A DNA stretch of 64,000 nt, taken from positions 496,001-560,000 of the forward strand of contig NW_025407823.1 in NCBI RefSeq assembly GCF_003324165.1. Reading direction: 5' to 3'. The DNA comes from Naegleria lovaniensis. Its lineage: Eukaryota > Heterolobosea > Eutetramitea > Acrasida > Naegleriidae. A model generated the notes under the pieces. It had not been told where the DNA came from and did not search any database. It worked only from the letters and a program-made list of their open reading frames with translations. Within the stretch, counting starts at the first letter, position 1, and every line of letters starts with the position of its first letter. A program made the position numbers and the translations under genes. This document shows positions 1 to 11,468 of the stretch, in pieces.

Positions 1-3000
1 CTTTGTCCTCGCTTTTAAACAAACCGAACAGATTGCTCAATGAAGATCTTCTTTTTTTCAATTTCACCTTTTCCTGTTCTGGCTCTACGAATGACGAACT
101 TTCTTCGGAGGCAGCTGTTTCTTTAGGAGAAGCTCTTTCTCCTGTTATTCTGATAATCCGGCTGGGTGAAGGGTTTCTTATTGGTTGATTACTTGTTTGA
201 GGACTTGAAGCCATTATGACCTTAGCTTGGGTCTGGGGTTGAGATTGGTGGCTTTGTTGATGAAACAATTTGGGTCTAGCCCTTCCTGATATGGCATTCG
301 TACTTGGTAAGTCTTGTTGAGGCATAGAAAGAGCAGACCTGTTGGTGAGCGGAGAAGGCCTTCTAGAGTTAGCCGAAACGTTTGGTCCGTTGTATATGCT
401 GTAGGTTTGATTTTCGCCATTGCTGGTAAATGAAAGTTGGTTGGAACTGTTACTTCCATAGCTTGGATTTGTTGGAGGATAAAATTGATGAGATTCATAA
501 GGATTGTGATGAATGGGTTGGTAGCTATCATCTCTCATTCCGTGAATGGAATGATTGAAGGGATTATTCTGAGAGTTGCCAGCAGCAGGTTGTTGATATG
601 CCTGGTTGTATGGATTTGGTTGGTAATTCTGTGATGGTGTGGTATTGTAGCCATAGAGATTGAATACCATGTCACCTTCGTATTGCTTATTAGAAAGAGA
701 TGATGGTGGCTCAATGGTACCGCACGACTGGTCGCCTTGAACAGAGGAGGGAAAATTATGAGCCACAACAGGTGAAGTAGGTCTTGATCTTCCAAAGTGT
801 GCTGATTCTGAAGAATTCGATTGTTGAGGTTGATACAAATCATTTCTTCTACCCTTAAGCATCTGCAACTCTTTTTCGAGAGAAGAAACCATCTTCTTCA
901 GCTCCAAGTTCTCTTTAAATGATTCGAGTGATTTTTTCTTTATCATCTCTTTTTCATTTTCACTCTCTTGAAGTAGTTTCTTGTAAAGTTGTGCTTCTCT
1001 TTCAAAACTTAAAATATTTTGTTGCAATAATTGAGAAGTTTTGAGCTGTTCCTGCAGTTCACGAATTTCTAACTCTTTTTCATCAAAGATGCGGGTTAAG
1101 CGAGCTATTTGTTCGTCCAATTGACTTTTTTCTTTGTCCTTCAAGCGCATCTCATTTTCAAAGTCTTCCTTCCACATACTGTACATGGTTGACATGTTGT
1201 CATTAAGAATTTTTAACTGTGATTCATAATTGGCTTTTTCGTTCTCACTTTCTCGCAGTAAATGTTGGATGTTCTGCATCTCATGGAGCTTTTCTTGAAC
1301 CAAGTTACAGGCCTCTTCTTTTGCTTTCTTTTCTTTAGCATATTCATTAGCTATCAATTCATTCTTTTGCTTAAACAGCTCTATTTGAGCAATTTGATCT
1401 TGAACCAAATGTTCTGCTTTTTTTCTCGAGTTTTCTTCGTTGATCATCTTTTCTTCAATAATTCTATTATAATCCATGAGCTCTTTGATTTGTATTTCCT
1501 TTCGTTGCGATTGGGACTCCCATTCTTTTTTAGATAAAGATATTTCTTCGAGCCTAATATTCATAGCCAACGTTTCTTGTTGAAGCTGAAGCAGTACTTG
1601 ATCTTTGTTTCTTGATTCTTCCTCTTGAATCCTCTGTTTTTCTTCTTCTAATTTTAACATGAGCTCCAGCCTTTGTTTTTCTTTTTCGATCTCAATTATT
1701 TTGGCATCTCTATCACGTTTTTCTTTCTCCACATCCTCCAATTTAATGAGAAGGGATTTGTTTGTAATCATTGAGTCTGTTAATTCTTTCACAACGTTCT
1801 CTAAATTCTTAACCTCTTCTTCAGTTTCTTCCTTGTCAACGTCATCTTTTTGGTTCTTTAATTTCTCTCTCAACAATGCGAGCTCATTTTGCAGCGATTC
1901 CAGCTCGGTTTGATATTTCATAATGAGAGCATTGTCACATTCGCTATTTACCGTAGGTTTTATCACTATTCGTCTGGCATTCGATCCAAATTCAAGCGTC
2001 CTTTTGGTTTCTCTGAATTTGGCTTCCTCTGGTGATATGCAGCAAATTACTGCAACTCTTTCAAAAAGTAAAGAAAAATATGCTGGACTGACGTCATGAA
2101 CATACCTTGCATTTCCAGATAAACTATCTCCTAAAATACGAGTGAGCTTTGAATTACGAAAGGAAGATACTTTTTCTCCATTCGCAAGTTTTGATATTAT
2201 TTCCTTTAAATGCAGCAGACTAAGATTAATGTTCTGACCCTCACGTTTTCTGTTGTCATCAACTTGAAGGCTGGCATTTTCTGATCCTGCCAAATCAACA
2301 AGAGTTAAAGTTCCAATTCTCAAAATCTGCTTGGGGTTGAGCTTTTTTGTTTGGGCAGTAGTTGAATTATCCAAAGCGATTTCATCTTTTCTTTCCACTA
2401 TCATTCTAAAAATTGTGTGAGATCTGGATGACGCATCGTTCGCAACCGTTTTTGCTATGATTACATGAGATGAGCCTCGTGCAAGAACATCCATTGCTTC
2501 GTTTTCACTTCTAACAATTTCTTCAGTAAGATGATCAAATGATAAGTTTTTCTATAGCCCATTTCGGAAATGATCATGACATAACTCATCAAATTGCTTG
2601 TGACTTACGTTTTTGTCAACAAAAATGTTGATAAATCTTTGTTCGGGAGAGAGAAGATCTCTCACCTTTTCGTTGTAAATTTCCAAGTAAGATACTCTAA
2701 TAAGGAATGTTCTGTTTTCGCATTCCTTTCGTCGAAAGTACCATGAGTAAATCAAGAACTAGTGACCATTACAAAATTACCTACTGAATTTTTAATTTGG
2801 TTGAAAATCTCTCTAATCGCTAGCCTAATTAAACCTGGATTTTCTTCTCCTCCCCTCATGCTGGTTTGGAATTAGCTCACTAGAATTGAAATCGATTTTT
2901 TACTTACGTATAGGTCTTTCCTGATGATGTTTGACCGTAGGCAAAGGTGGTAACGTTTACTCCATTTACAACAGACGGAATCATGTCGGAAATCATTTCT

Positions 3001-3276
3001 CTGTAAAGATCGTTGTTTTCGGATTTCTCATCAAAAACAAAATCTTATTCATGATTGATACTAATGAGAAATTGAGCAAGCGTTTTATAACCTACCAAAG
3101 GGGAAAACTTTGGTTTGAGTTGGATCAATATTCGGAATTTCGATAGATTTTGCCTCAATATTAAATGGAAGAGTCTTTGGGCAGGAGTTGTCTTTCAATT
3201 CATTAGCAATGAATGGTCTACATCTCACACAAACTCTGATGTTTGTAGATGCAGATGTTGTTCCGACACATGCCAT
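1..3276 (-). CDS. Kinesin motor protein, CENP-E/kinesin-7-like (3' end outside window)
   Basis: N-terminal kinesin motor followed by a long coiled coil and a Pro/Ser/Asn-rich tail. Five exons are inferred from GT-AG boundaries that restore kinesin sequence: 3276-3096, 3043-2908, 2860-2785, 2725-2609 and 2551 to the window edge. Visible motor motifs: the P-loop GQTSSGKTYT, switch I NDASSRSHTIFRM, switch II LVDLAGSE and the LSLLHLKEIISKL helix. The SHTIFRM form of switch I and the PGLIRLAIREIF segment resemble CENP-E/kinesin-7. The coiled coil covers roughly 1900-900. The tail (about 850-1) is rich in NPYNQ-type low complexity, then becomes basic. The ATG at 3276 is chosen because the upstream in-frame codon is GTG. 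Role by family: ATP-driven microtubule transport, possibly mitotic. Subfamily assignment is tentative; kinesin identity is certain. Confidence 0.93.
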
Positions 3277-3380
3277 CACAATTATAACGCCTGTAGAGAT
3301 TTTTTGTTGCTGATGAAGAATAAATTTAGCCTAACAATTGTAGATGAGGTTTCAAAGACGTGTATTGATATGCGTGTGAC

Positions 3381-5657
3381 TTATTGTGATTGGACAGCCA
3401 ACTTCCTCAATCCATCCATAAACACCTGCATGGCAGCATCATCTGTTAATACAACAGTGCTATTTTGTCCATAGGCTTGATCCTTGTGAGTTGTAGAAGG
3501 ATTGATTTTAGCAATAAGGAATCTAGCTTGACTTGATCCTTGATCGCACTCGATATATCTTGGATATGGAAAACGATCTTTGATAATAAGCTTGGCATCT
3601 TCCTTTGGTAGTTCTAACAACTTGGCAAAGTTTTCATATTTTGGTTGAGTATGATAACCAGCCTCTCTCCATGAAGCAATGGTCTCTCCATAGTGAATTA
3701 ATACAGCAAAGAATGTATCTAAAAGAAGGATGACATCTGGTTTAACAGAGTTAGAGTCCAATTCAACAGGGTGAGGAGGCTCAGTAAATGAGTAAGAGTA
3801 CAAAGTAGGTTGAATCATTGTGATAGAGTTGGTGGTTGTTTCTCTATTCAAAATTAATCTAAACCAAGCAGTTTCATCTGGACTGCTGTTGAAAACTCTT
3901 AAAAATTGACTTCTTCTCAAATGGTAAAGGAATTGAGGGAAAATTGAAAATTGTGGAGAAAGAATCAAAGAATTTGGATCGTTTGGTTGATAAGATCCAA
4001 ATTTTGATACCAATTTGATAAGAGATCTGTCCAACCATCTCAATACGTCAAACAAATACTCTGACTCTGCCTTAAACACAGATAATCTGGCAACCAAAGC
4101 AGTTGCTGCCTCTTGGTCAAACCCTTGAGCAATCTCATCAAATCTATTTGGTTGAGCGCATCCCAAAGCTTGAGTTGTAACTCTTAATCTATATTCACCT
4201 GAAGGATGTTGATATGCAGTGATATATTGGAAACATCTAATAGCTGGAGTATTCATGCTAGCTGGATTTTGTTGGTTAACAACGTCGAAATAAAAAGCAA
4301 GAGTAGTATTTGGATGAATGGCATTGATCTTCCATGCATTGGTATTTCCTTCACCAATGATATTTTCTGTTACGTTGTTTCCTTTTCTATTCATGGATGT
4401 TACCGGGCCAATAACACCACAAATTTTTACCTCATTAGAACATTGTAATTCTATAGTAGCATTGAGAGCCATCTTGAGCTGATCATTGGCATCAGTTTCA
4501 AAGTATCTCATATATGATTCCTTAAATATTGGATTGTCGAATGTGTCAGTTAAAACCATAACTCCTCCTGCATTTTCACAACATGCCTTCATTTCCAAAA
4601 CTCCAACTTGGTCAAGATTGGCAGCAAAAATGTCTAAAACGTGACCGTTTTGAACCAATCGTTGAGCAATTTTCTTGTAAAACTCGGTAGCTTTTTTGAA
4701 GTGAGGGGCCTTTCCATTTCTCAAATCATTGTGTAATCTAATTTGTTCAATTAGATCCAATCCAACAACCTGGCCGTCACCAAATGTACATGGACCTCCT
4801 ATGAAATTAATAATTCTCGCACCATAACCCTTGAATGTGGACTCGAGTAATGATGTAGCCACAGAAAGAGCCACACCTGTACAACGACGAGGACGTCGTC
4901 CACTCTTTACAGGCCATGGATCTGGTTGAAGCTCTTCAATAATATCCATCAATTGTGGACATTCAGAAATTGGGCACAAGAACTTTGATGTTGCATTGGA
5001 AGGCATTTGTTGATTGGGCAATCTATTTTGTCCAAATTGTTGGACTCCTACCAATTTCAAACCCAATTGATCCTGAACTTGTTCGAATGGTGTCTCTTTG
5101 TCTCCTCTAAAAACATAAGCCTTGCTGCATTCCTTAAATCCTAATTCAAAAACTTGAACAGTTGCACCATATGTAATTAAACCAACCAGTGAGTTATCTG
5201 GAATGATATTGAGACTTTGTAAAATTGAGTCTTTCAAGAATCTCATCTCATCTTCGGGAAGGCAAGTATCGACCAATAACAAAAATACTGGAGCAGGTGC
5301 TGGAGGCTTATGAACGAGTTTGTATTCAATAGTGGTAAAAGCAGTATGGAGTTCAGCTGGGGGTTGAGTCTCAGTAATACCGCTATAAGCTTGCGGAAAC
5401 ATGTTCATATCCATACACAACGGACACACCCATGATTTAGTTCTGTAGTCTACTTTAGCGAATGGGTTGAGAATGCCTCTACAAGTTTTACAAACAACGG
5501 GTTCGTAGGGGAGCGTAACAAGATTGGGTATTTCCTTCAATGGAGTATACAAAGATCCAACAGGAACAATACAACGAGATTGATCGAGCCTGTTGGCAGG
5601 AAGAATGTTCCACGAATGACGAATACCGTTCGAGTTTTCACTTTGAGTAAAATCCAT
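3381..5657 (-). CDS. SEC23: COPII coat subunit Sec23 (Sar1 GTPase-activating protein)
   Basis: Intronless gene of 758 aa, the normal length for Sec23. The zinc finger is formed by Cys56, Cys59, Cys78 and Cys81 (CKTC and CPLC). A vWA-type trunk follows, then beta-sandwich, helical and gelsolin-like parts. Near the C-terminus the segment [14 protein letters not shown] carries the conserved arginine that in yeast Sec23 acts as the Sar1 arginine finger. Role by family: with Sec24 it forms the inner COPII coat at ER exit sites and stimulates GTP hydrolysis by Sar1. The stop lies about 100 bp from the kinesin start on the same strand, so the kinesin promoter must be very short or overlap the SEC23 3' UTR. 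Confidence 0.97.
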   Translation of the reverse strand: MDFTQSENSNGIRHSWNILPANRLDQSRCIVPVGSLYTPLKEIPNLVTLPYEPVVCKTCRGILNPFAKVDYRTKSWVCPLCMDMNMFPQAYSGITETQPPAELHTAFTTIEYKLVHKPPAPAPVFLLLVDTCLPEDEMRFLKDSILQSLNIIPDNSLVGLITYGATVQVFELGFKECSKAYVFRGDKETPFEQVQDQLGLKLVGVQQFGQNRLPNQQMPSNATSKFLCPISECPQLMDIIEELQPDPWPVKSGRRPRRCTGVALSVATSLLESTFKGYGARIINFIGGPCTFGDGQVVGLDLIEQIRLHNDLRNGKAPHFKKATEFYKKIAQRLVQNGHVLDIFAANLDQVGVLEMKACCENAGGVMVLTDTFDNPIFKESYMRYFETDANDQLKMALNATIELQCSNEVKICGVIGPVTSMNRKGNNVTENIIGEGNTNAWKINAIHPNTTLAFYFDVVNQQNPASMNTPAIRCFQYITAYQHPSGEYRLRVTTQALGCAQPNRFDEIAQGFDQEAATALVARLSVFKAESEYLFDVLRWLDRSLIKLVSKFGSYQPNDPNSLILSPQFSIFPQFLYHLRRSQFLRVFNSSPDETAWFRLILNRETTTNSITMIQPTLYSYSFTEPPHPVELDSNSVKPDVILLLDTFFAVLIHYGETIASWREAGYHTQPKYENFAKLLELPKEDAKLIIKDRFPYPRYIECDQGSSQARFLIAKINPSTTHKDQAYGQNSTVVLTDDAAMQVFMDGLRKLAVQSQ

Positions 5658-5973
5658 GATTTTTGTATTTTAAATATTCTGTTGAGTTAATTTGTCTGAG
5701 GAATGATGAGAAAAGTTCCAAAATTTTGAAAACACCAAAGAATTCAATGATGATGAATCGTGAGTTATAAATCGGACAGGACGGCTCGAACCACACACAG
5801 TTGGTGAGTTATTGTTTTGATGACGAGAATTTTTTAGAGTGTTTGCCAATTATTATTTTTTATCTTCAGCTTTTATTCGCCCACCCTTCGCAACCATGAC
5901 GTGTCACAAACGTGTGCTAAGGTAGAAATCGGTCAAACTTAATTGTTGACACACAAATAGTATTAGAAAAGGT
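5658..5973. promoter_or_regulatory. Intergenic region: SEC23 upstream region and TSR2 3' flank
   Basis: No coding potential seen. It must hold the SEC23 promoter and the end of the TSR2 transcript. At 5897-5906, about 240 bp upstream of the SEC23 start, is TGACGTGTCA, a TGAC/GTCA inverted pair that contains TGACGTG, the core of the metazoan unfolded-protein-response element. A single match of this length can arise by chance. Confidence 0.35.
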
Positions 5974-6600
5974 TTACTTCCTGCGAGTAGATGATTTCTT
6001 CTTCACCATTTGAAAGCCATCTTCGTCCACTTCAATTTCCTTTTTCTCGTTGCAGCTGCTGTCTTCCATATCATTTTGAATATTTTGTTGCACAACGGCT
6101 TGCTGTTGTTTGGATTGTACAAATTCTGATTCACTCGGAATTACAACAGGTTCCTCCTTTTTCTCGGTTAGTAATTTGGTTACTTGCTCAAAATTGTTTT
6201 GAGTCACTTGTTGAAAAACTAAAAGCAAATGTTTGGCAACAGACGGAATTGATCCATCAAGTACGTCAATTCCCAAATCCTCCGATAGAACGTCATTCAT
6301 GTACTGTACAATTTCATCTAATTCCAATTGGTCTCCATCATTTGAAATCCATTCTTTGACATTGTCTCTAAATTCATCTAATAAAACTTCCGTATCATCC
6401 CCTGAAGCATGATGCTGCTTTGCTAGTATCAAGGCTGCCCATCTCCCGAAAATTGCGTCAACCGATTGACAGAAATAATAATACTGATATTCTGAAAAGT
6501 TGTCGTTGTGCTTTGCCGATTTGAGTTGTGATTGTTCCGCATTGCTATTATTCATATCAGTAGAGGAAGAAGAGGAAGAAGGCTCCATTTTTTTGTGCAT
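5974..6600 (-). CDS. TSR2: Pre-rRNA-processing protein TSR2 (ribosomal protein eS26 chaperone)
   Basis: 208 aa, intronless. The N-terminal half carries the TSR2/WGG-type domain: a VDAIFGRWAALILA helix, then acidic helices and DGSIPSVAKHLLLVFQQV, which corresponds to the family's 'D.S..EVA' segment. The C-terminus has VDEDGFQMVKKK, a tail seen in many TSR2 proteins. The family prevents aggregation of free eS26 and delivers it to pre-40S particles. The gene is divergent from COQ1, with 270 bp between the two start codons. An in-frame ATG at 6588 (MEPS) is a possible alternative start. Confidence 0.82.
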   Translation of the reverse strand: MHKKMEPSSSSSSTDMNNSNAEQSQLKSAKHNDNFSEYQYYYFCQSVDAIFGRWAALILAKQHHASGDDTEVLLDEFRDNVKEWISNDGDQLELDEIVQYMNDVLSEDLGIDVLDGSIPSVAKHLLLVFQQVTQNNFEQVTKLLTEKKEEPVVIPSESEFVQSKQQQAVVQQNIQNDMEDSSCNEKKEIEVDEDGFQMVKKKSSTRRK

Positions 6601-6870
6601 TGTTTGGCAATCTTAATGAACGACTCCATATTTTCGAGATGGCATCATCAATACTTCATCAAATTGACTTGTTTCCTCACAACAATCAATTTTTAGAGAT
6701 GAACCCTTTGCTTCAATCAAAATTCTCCCTCCGCTGCTCGGTGATTTATTGTTGAAAGAAAAAATTCAAAACGGTACAGTTGAGATAGAGAAGGAGTTTT
6801 GATTCTTCTTGCTGTTGTTTAGCCAATTCGCAATTTCACCTTCTCATAGGAAATAAATCCATCTTTCATC

Positions 6871-8331
6871 ATGAGTCATCACAGTGCCAAGAAAAGTATA
6901 TTGCATCTCTTGAAAGCAAGTTCAAAAAGAACCCATAGTAATGTTGTAGGAGAATCATTATATACCAGCCAAAAGGCTCTTTATATGGTGTCTACAACCC
7001 GTTCCTATTCACGAAAATTATTTCCAACAAGCCTCCACTCTGATGGTTTAAATTCTCATCCACCCTCTTCTTCATCAAACAACAACGGAATTCATCATCA
7101 TAACCAACACTCTCACAATAGAAACTATGGAATTCTTTCAAGTTTAACATCCAAAGTAATTCCTTCCCTTACGAACATCAAAATCCCAAAACTCGTCTCA
7201 ACCGAAAACATTGATTCAATCATAACAACAACAGATATGATTATTGATGAAAGCGTTTCAAAAGGCTCACTTGCCCATCTCATACAAGAAACAATTTTAA
7301 AAGACAGAGAGCTTGCTGTCAAATCTGATCCAAACAGAACATCTCAAACAATATCACGTCAAGTTGAAGGCGATTTGAAACTGATTGGAGAAGAAATTTT
7401 GGACAGTGTGAAATCGGACCACCCAGTTCTTGATGCTGCTGCAAAATACTTTTTCAATACACCTGGAAAACTTTTTAGACCCATGCTTGTTCTCATGACT
7501 GGTAGAGCTGTCAATGAAGAGCAGCACATGGACGTTAAAGATTTGGAAATTATTATGAAAAAGCAAAGGAAATTAGCTGAAACAACAGAACTAATTCACG
7601 TTGCAAGTTTAATTCATGATGACATTGTCGACGACGCAGATACAAGAAGAGGAATTCCAGCACTTAACAAGTTCATTGGGAACAAGGTTGCAGTGTTAGC
7701 TGGAGATTTTTTGCTTGCTAGAGCTTCAATTAATTTAGCAAGAATTGGAAATATCGAAGCAATAGATTTAATATCAACTGTCATTGAACATTTGGCTTAT
7801 GGCGAAGTTTTACAAATGGCTGGAAAGGGAAAGAGAGACTTTGATTATTACATGAAAACAATCTTCTTTAAAACTTCTTCATTAATTGCAAATAGCTGTA
7901 AAGCATCAGCAGTTTTGAGCGGAACAACAAATCATGACTTTATTGAGGCAGCTTATACATTTGGTAAACATGTTGGTATTGCATATCAATTAACAGATGA
8001 TAGCCTTGATTTTACACAGTCACAATCTACTCTAGGAAAACCTTCTCAAGGAGCAGACATGAAATTAGGTTTAACTACTTGCCCTATTTTATTTGCAACC
8101 AAAGCATTCCCTGAGGAAATGGCTCCAATCATTGAAAGAAAATTCTCTGGAGAAGGTGATATTGAAAAAGCCATGGAGCTTGTGGTCAAGAGCAATGCTG
8201 TTCAGTCCACAAAAGATTTAGCTGACACACATACGAGGATGGCCTACGATGCTGTTATGAAATTCTCTCCGTCGCCTGTGAGATCAGTTCTATTAGAATT
8301 ATTATACAAAATTTCACTCAGAAACAAGTAA
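6871..8331 (+). CDS. COQ1: Long-chain trans-polyprenyl diphosphate synthase (ubiquinone side chain)
   Basis: 486 aa, intronless. Both aspartate-rich motifs of prenyl synthases are present: the first as DDIVDD at residues 250-255 within LIHDDIVDDADTRRG, the second as DDSLD at 376-380. The KLFRPML and GEVLQM segments also match. Ala245, five residues before the first Asp motif, is small, which fits synthesis of long chains such as solanesyl or decaprenyl. Residues 1-110 are basic, Ser/Asn/His-rich and poorly conserved, as expected of a mitochondrial targeting region. Role by family: builds the isoprenoid tail of ubiquinone from IPP and an allylic primer. Chain length cannot be read from sequence. 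Confidence 0.92.
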   Translation: MSHHSAKKSILHLLKASSKRTHSNVVGESLYTSQKALYMVSTTRSYSRKLFPTSLHSDGLNSHPPSSSSNNNGIHHHNQHSHNRNYGILSSLTSKVIPSLTNIKIPKLVSTENIDSIITTTDMIIDESVSKGSLAHLIQETILKDRELAVKSDPNRTSQTISRQVEGDLKLIGEEILDSVKSDHPVLDAAAKYFFNTPGKLFRPMLVLMTGRAVNEEQHMDVKDLEIIMKKQRKLAETTELIHVASLIHDDIVDDADTRRGIPALNKFIGNKVAVLAGDFLLARASINLARIGNIEAIDLISTVIEHLAYGEVLQMAGKGKRDFDYYMKTIFFKTSSLIANSCKASAVLSGTTNHDFIEAAYTFGKHVGIAYQLTDDSLDFTQSQSTLGKPSQGADMKLGLTTCPILFATKAFPEEMAPIIERKFSGEGDIEKAMELVVKSNAVQSTKDLADTHTRMAYDAVMKFSPSPVRSVLLELLYKISLRNK

Positions 8332-8504
8332 GAAGAACCATTGGACAACATCAAGGGCATTTGTATTGAATCAAGGAATGTCACTCTATTAAATTAATAT
8401 TCACTTTTCAATTGAATCAACAACTCAAAGCGGAAGTCGGTTGTGACCAAAGGTCGTAGAGTCACCAACCAAATAAAAATACCGTCACCAACCACCATCA
8501 TCAA

Positions 8505-9302
8505 ATGAGAAGAGGAATAGGAATCGGAGCTCTCCAGAATGATAAATTGAGACAACAAAAATTCAAAGAAAAAGGAGAGGATGTAAATAATATGCAAATG
8601 TCTCAAATGAAGGAGCGCTTGGATATATTCCGACAAAGTTTAGAGGAATTTGCAATTAAACACAAAAAAGATATTAACAAGAATGCAGAATTTCGTCATC
8701 AATTTCAACAAATGTGCTCAAAAATTGGTGTTGACCCTCTTGCATCGAACAAGGGTTTTTGGGCTGAGTTGTTAGGAGTGGGTGATTTTTATTATGAGTT
8801 GGGAATACAAATTATTGAAATTTGTTTGAAAACTAGAAATCAAAACGGTGGACTGATTGAATTGACTGAATTGACGGAACGGGTTAAAAAAACAAGAAAC
8901 AAATATTCACAAAAAGATTATGATATAACAGCAGAGGATGTGAAACGATCAATCAAACACCTAAAAGTTCTTGGGAATGGATTTCAGCTAGTCATGCTTG
9001 GTGGAGGAAGATACTTTGTTCAATCCGTGCCATGTGAGATGAATGCCGATCAAACTGCAATTCTATCATGTGCACTTTCTAGAAAGGGCCTTGAAGGAAT
9101 GACAATACCTGAGCTCGAAAGGGAATTATGTTGGTCGAGAGAACGAGTAGAAAACGCATTAAGACCACTTCTCAAAGAAGGCTTTGCTTGGATTGACTCC
9201 CAATCCACAAAAGGTGAAGGAGATGAATTTTGGTTTCCTGGTCTCATTGAACAGCAAGAACAAATAGATCCATCATTAAGCAGCATTATTTACAATGAAT
9301 AA
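8505..9302 (+). CDS. SNF8: ESCRT-II subunit SNF8/VPS22 (EAP30)
   Basis: 265 aa, intronless, close to the usual 250 aa of the family. The N-terminus MRRGIGIGAL, followed by a basic helix, is the family hallmark. ASNKGFWAELLGVGDFYYEL and the tandem winged-helix region downstream match SNF8. The C-terminal DEFWFPGL is also typical. With VPS25 and VPS36 it forms ESCRT-II, which links ubiquitinated cargo to ESCRT-III on endosomes. It lies 173 bp after COQ1 on the same strand; nothing suggests functional linkage with it. Confidence 0.93.
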   Translation: MRRGIGIGALQNDKLRQQKFKEKGEDVNNMQMSQMKERLDIFRQSLEEFAIKHKKDINKNAEFRHQFQQMCSKIGVDPLASNKGFWAELLGVGDFYYELGIQIIEICLKTRNQNGGLIELTELTERVKKTRNKYSQKDYDITAEDVKRSIKHLKVLGNGFQLVMLGGGRYFVQSVPCEMNADQTAILSCALSRKGLEGMTIPELERELCWSRERVENALRPLLKEGFAWIDSQSTKGEGDEFWFPGLIEQQEQIDPSLSSIIYNE

Positions 9303-9640
9303 ACAAGTTATAACTGTTATTGCGCGATGTTTGACTCGGTGGTACGGTTGGGACTATCGGCTCTAGACAGTAGTTGGAAGGACTAGAGCCCGACTTTCGG
9401 CATGATTCATTTTGTAAACTTCAATCAACCCCCTGCAATGGGTTGCCATTGGTCGCTTGTTGGCGCTGTTTACAATCCGTAGTCAACGCAACGAACAACC
9501 GCATAAGTAATTGAGGCTGCTGTATTGAGGCAAAAATTTTGTCGAAAAAAAACACACACTCAACAACAGTAAGTTTCAGCATGGCCTGCTTAGGCTTAGT
9601 TCATTGCTCATGCCCTCCACTCCATACTCGATAGATCAAG
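9303..9640 (+). promoter_or_regulatory. EF-1alpha upstream region
   Basis: 338 bp upstream of the most codon-biased gene in the window, and visibly richer in G and C than other intergenic DNA here. It contains ATTGG (a reverse CCAAT box) near 9447, the hairpin at 9357-9393, and an A-tract at 9545-9552. SNF8 also needs a polyadenylation signal within the first part. No RNA gene was recognised. Confidence 0.5.
9357..9393. repeat. Inverted repeat (hairpin) upstream of EF-1alpha
   Basis: TCGGCTCTAG at 9357-9366 pairs with CTAGAGCCCGA at 9383-9393, with one bulged base and a 16-base loop. It is not part of a tRNA: there is no recognisable T-arm or anticodon arm. It could be an RNA 3'-end structure of SNF8, a protein-binding site, or chance. 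Confidence 0.6.
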
Positions 9641-10960
9641 ATGGGTAAAGAGAAGGAACATATTAACGTTGTCGTCATTGGTCACGTCGATTCTGGCAAG
9701 TCCACCACCACTGGACATTTGATCTACAAGTGCGGTGGTATCGATAAGAGAACCATTGAAAAGTTCGAAAAGGAGGCCCAAGAAATGGGTAAGGGTTCCT
9801 TCAAGTATGCTTGGGTTTTGGACAAGTTGAAGGCTGAAAGAGAAAGAGGTATTACCATTGATATTGCCTTGTGGAAATTCGAATCCAAGAACTTTGTCTT
9901 TACCATTATTGATGCTCCAGGACACAGAGATTTCATCAAGAACATGATTACTGGTACTTCTCAAGCTGATGTTGCCATCTTGGTCATTGACTCTACAACT
10001 GGTGGTTTCGAAGCTGGTATCTCCAAGGATGGTCAAACCAGAGAACATGCCTTGTTGGCCAAGACTTTGGGTATCCAACAATTGATCGTCTGTATGAACA
10101 AGTTTGATGATAAGACTGTCAATTACAATCAAGCCAGATACGATGAAATCAAGAAGGAAGTTGCTGACTACTTGAAGAAGTTGGGTTACAAGGTTGATGA
10201 TATTCCATTCGTCCCAATCTCTGGTTGGACTGGTGATAACATGATTGAAAAGTCTGACAAGATGCCATGGTACAAGGGAAAGTGTTTGTTGGACACTTTG
10301 GATGACTTGAAGCCACCAGTCAGACCTGTTGATAAGCCACTCAGATTGCCACTCCAAGACGTTTACAAGATTGGTGGTATTGGTACTGTCCCAGTCGGTA
10401 GAGTTGAAACTGGTGTCTTGAGACCAGGAATGGTTGTTCACTTTGCTCCAGGTCAAGCTGCAGATTCTGAAGTCAAGTCTGTTGAAATGCACCACCAATC
10501 TGTCCCAGAAGCTAAGCCAGGTGACAATGTTGGTTTCAACGTTAAGGGGTTGTCCACAACTGATATCAAGAGAGGTTATGTTGCTTCTGACTCTAAGAAC
10601 GACCCAGCTAAGGAAACAGCCTCATTCGAAGCTCAAGTTATCATTATGAACCACCCTGGTGAAATTAGAAACGGATATACTCCAGTTTTGGATTGTCACA
10701 CTTCTCACATTGCTTGTAAATTCGAAAAGTTGATGGCTTTGATTGATAAGAGAACTAACCAAACTGTTGAAGAGAACCCAGAAAAGATTAAGAGAGGTGA
10801 ATCTGCTATGGTTAAGTGTGTTCCAACCAAGCCAATGTGTGTTGAAGCTTACACTGATTATCCACCTTTGGGAAGATTCGCTGTCAGAGACATGAGACAA
10901 ACTGTTGCTGTCGGTATCATCAAGAAGGTTGAGAAGAAGGAAATTTCTGCAAAGAAGTAA
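9641..10960 (+). CDS. EEF1A: Translation elongation factor 1-alpha
   Basis: 439 aa, intronless, near the usual 445-460 aa. G-domain motifs: GHVDSGKS at residues 14-21, DAPGH, and NKFD. Family signatures such as [18 protein letters not shown] and [14 protein letters not shown] are intact, followed by domains II and III and the lysine-rich C-terminus. Role: GTP-dependent delivery of aminoacyl-tRNA to the ribosomal A site. Codon use is strongly biased (AAG for Lys, TTG for Leu, CCA for Pro, GGT for Gly) compared with AT-richer neighbours, as expected for very high expression. This bias also opens a long antisense frame at 9608-10498, which I regard as a by-product. Confidence 0.99.
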   Translation: MGKEKEHINVVVIGHVDSGKSTTTGHLIYKCGGIDKRTIEKFEKEAQEMGKGSFKYAWVLDKLKAERERGITIDIALWKFESKNFVFTIIDAPGHRDFIKNMITGTSQADVAILVIDSTTGGFEAGISKDGQTREHALLAKTLGIQQLIVCMNKFDDKTVNYNQARYDEIKKEVADYLKKLGYKVDDIPFVPISGWTGDNMIEKSDKMPWYKGKCLLDTLDDLKPPVRPVDKPLRLPLQDVYKIGGIGTVPVGRVETGVLRPGMVVHFAPGQAADSEVKSVEMHHQSVPEAKPGDNVGFNVKGLSTTDIKRGYVASDSKNDPAKETASFEAQVIIMNHPGEIRNGYTPVLDCHTSHIACKFEKLMALIDKRTNQTVEENPEKIKRGESAMVKCVPTKPMCVEAYTDYPPLGRFAVRDMRQTVAVGIIKKVEKKEISAKK

Positions 10961-11067
10961 ATGTCCAATAAAGTGTGATTTCATCAACTTCTTGTGTTTT
11001 GCTCCTTACAATATTTCTCTATCACACGAGATATTGAAAATATTTGAACTTAAGACCCATTCAAAAA

Positions 11068-11430
11068 ATGTCACGATTTGCCGTTGAACAGGTGATGCGA
11101 GATGAAGAAGCAATTAAGGAAGCGACAAAGCAATTGTTAAAACCGAAAATCGCAAAAGAGAAACCTCAAGTTGATCCCGAGCAGTCTTCCGTTGCGCATC
11201 AAACAAAACAACACCAACAAGTGTTGATTCAAACTCCAAAGCAAGTAGTTTGCTTATATCCTTCTCATCAGAATTCTGAGAATGAGGATCAAAATTATTC
11301 AACAAAAAGAAATTTGCTACCTAAACTGACCAGTTTCAATTTATTCCTCAAGAAAATGAACGAAATATCGGAGGAACGAGCCAGTAGAAGTCCATCATCC
11401 ATGTCGAATAGTGATAGCCCTCAACGATAG
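11068..11430 (+). CDS. Small charged protein of unknown function
   Basis: 120 aa from the ATG at 11068 (the frame is open further upstream but only from a non-ATG codon). Not recognised. The N-terminus MSRFAVEQVMRDEEAIKEA predicts an amphipathic helix. The middle is Gln-rich and the end Ser-rich (RSPSSMSNSDSPQR), so most of it is probably disordered. It starts only 107 bp after the EF-1alpha stop and ends 38 bp before the stop of the convergent METTL17 gene, leaving almost no room for separate UTRs. It could be a real small gene or an extension of the EF-1alpha transcript. Confidence 0.5.
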   Translation: MSRFAVEQVMRDEEAIKEATKQLLKPKIAKEKPQVDPEQSSVAHQTKQHQQVLIQTPKQVVCLYPSHQNSENEDQNYSTKRNLLPKLTSFNLFLKKMNEISEERASRSPSSMSNSDSPQR

Positions 11431-11468
11431 GCACAAGTATGTATCTCTCTCAATAAATTAATCTCTTT

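Noticed and set aside
9303-9640. tRNA or other Pol III gene upstream of EF-1alpha
   Set aside because: The hairpin lacks T-arm, anticodon-arm and box B features.
9608-10498. Long minus-strand open frame (296 codons) antisense to EF-1alpha
   Set aside because: It is explained by the strong codon bias of EF-1alpha, has no recognisable motif, and begins from a non-conserved region. Other antisense frames over EF-1alpha show the same effect.
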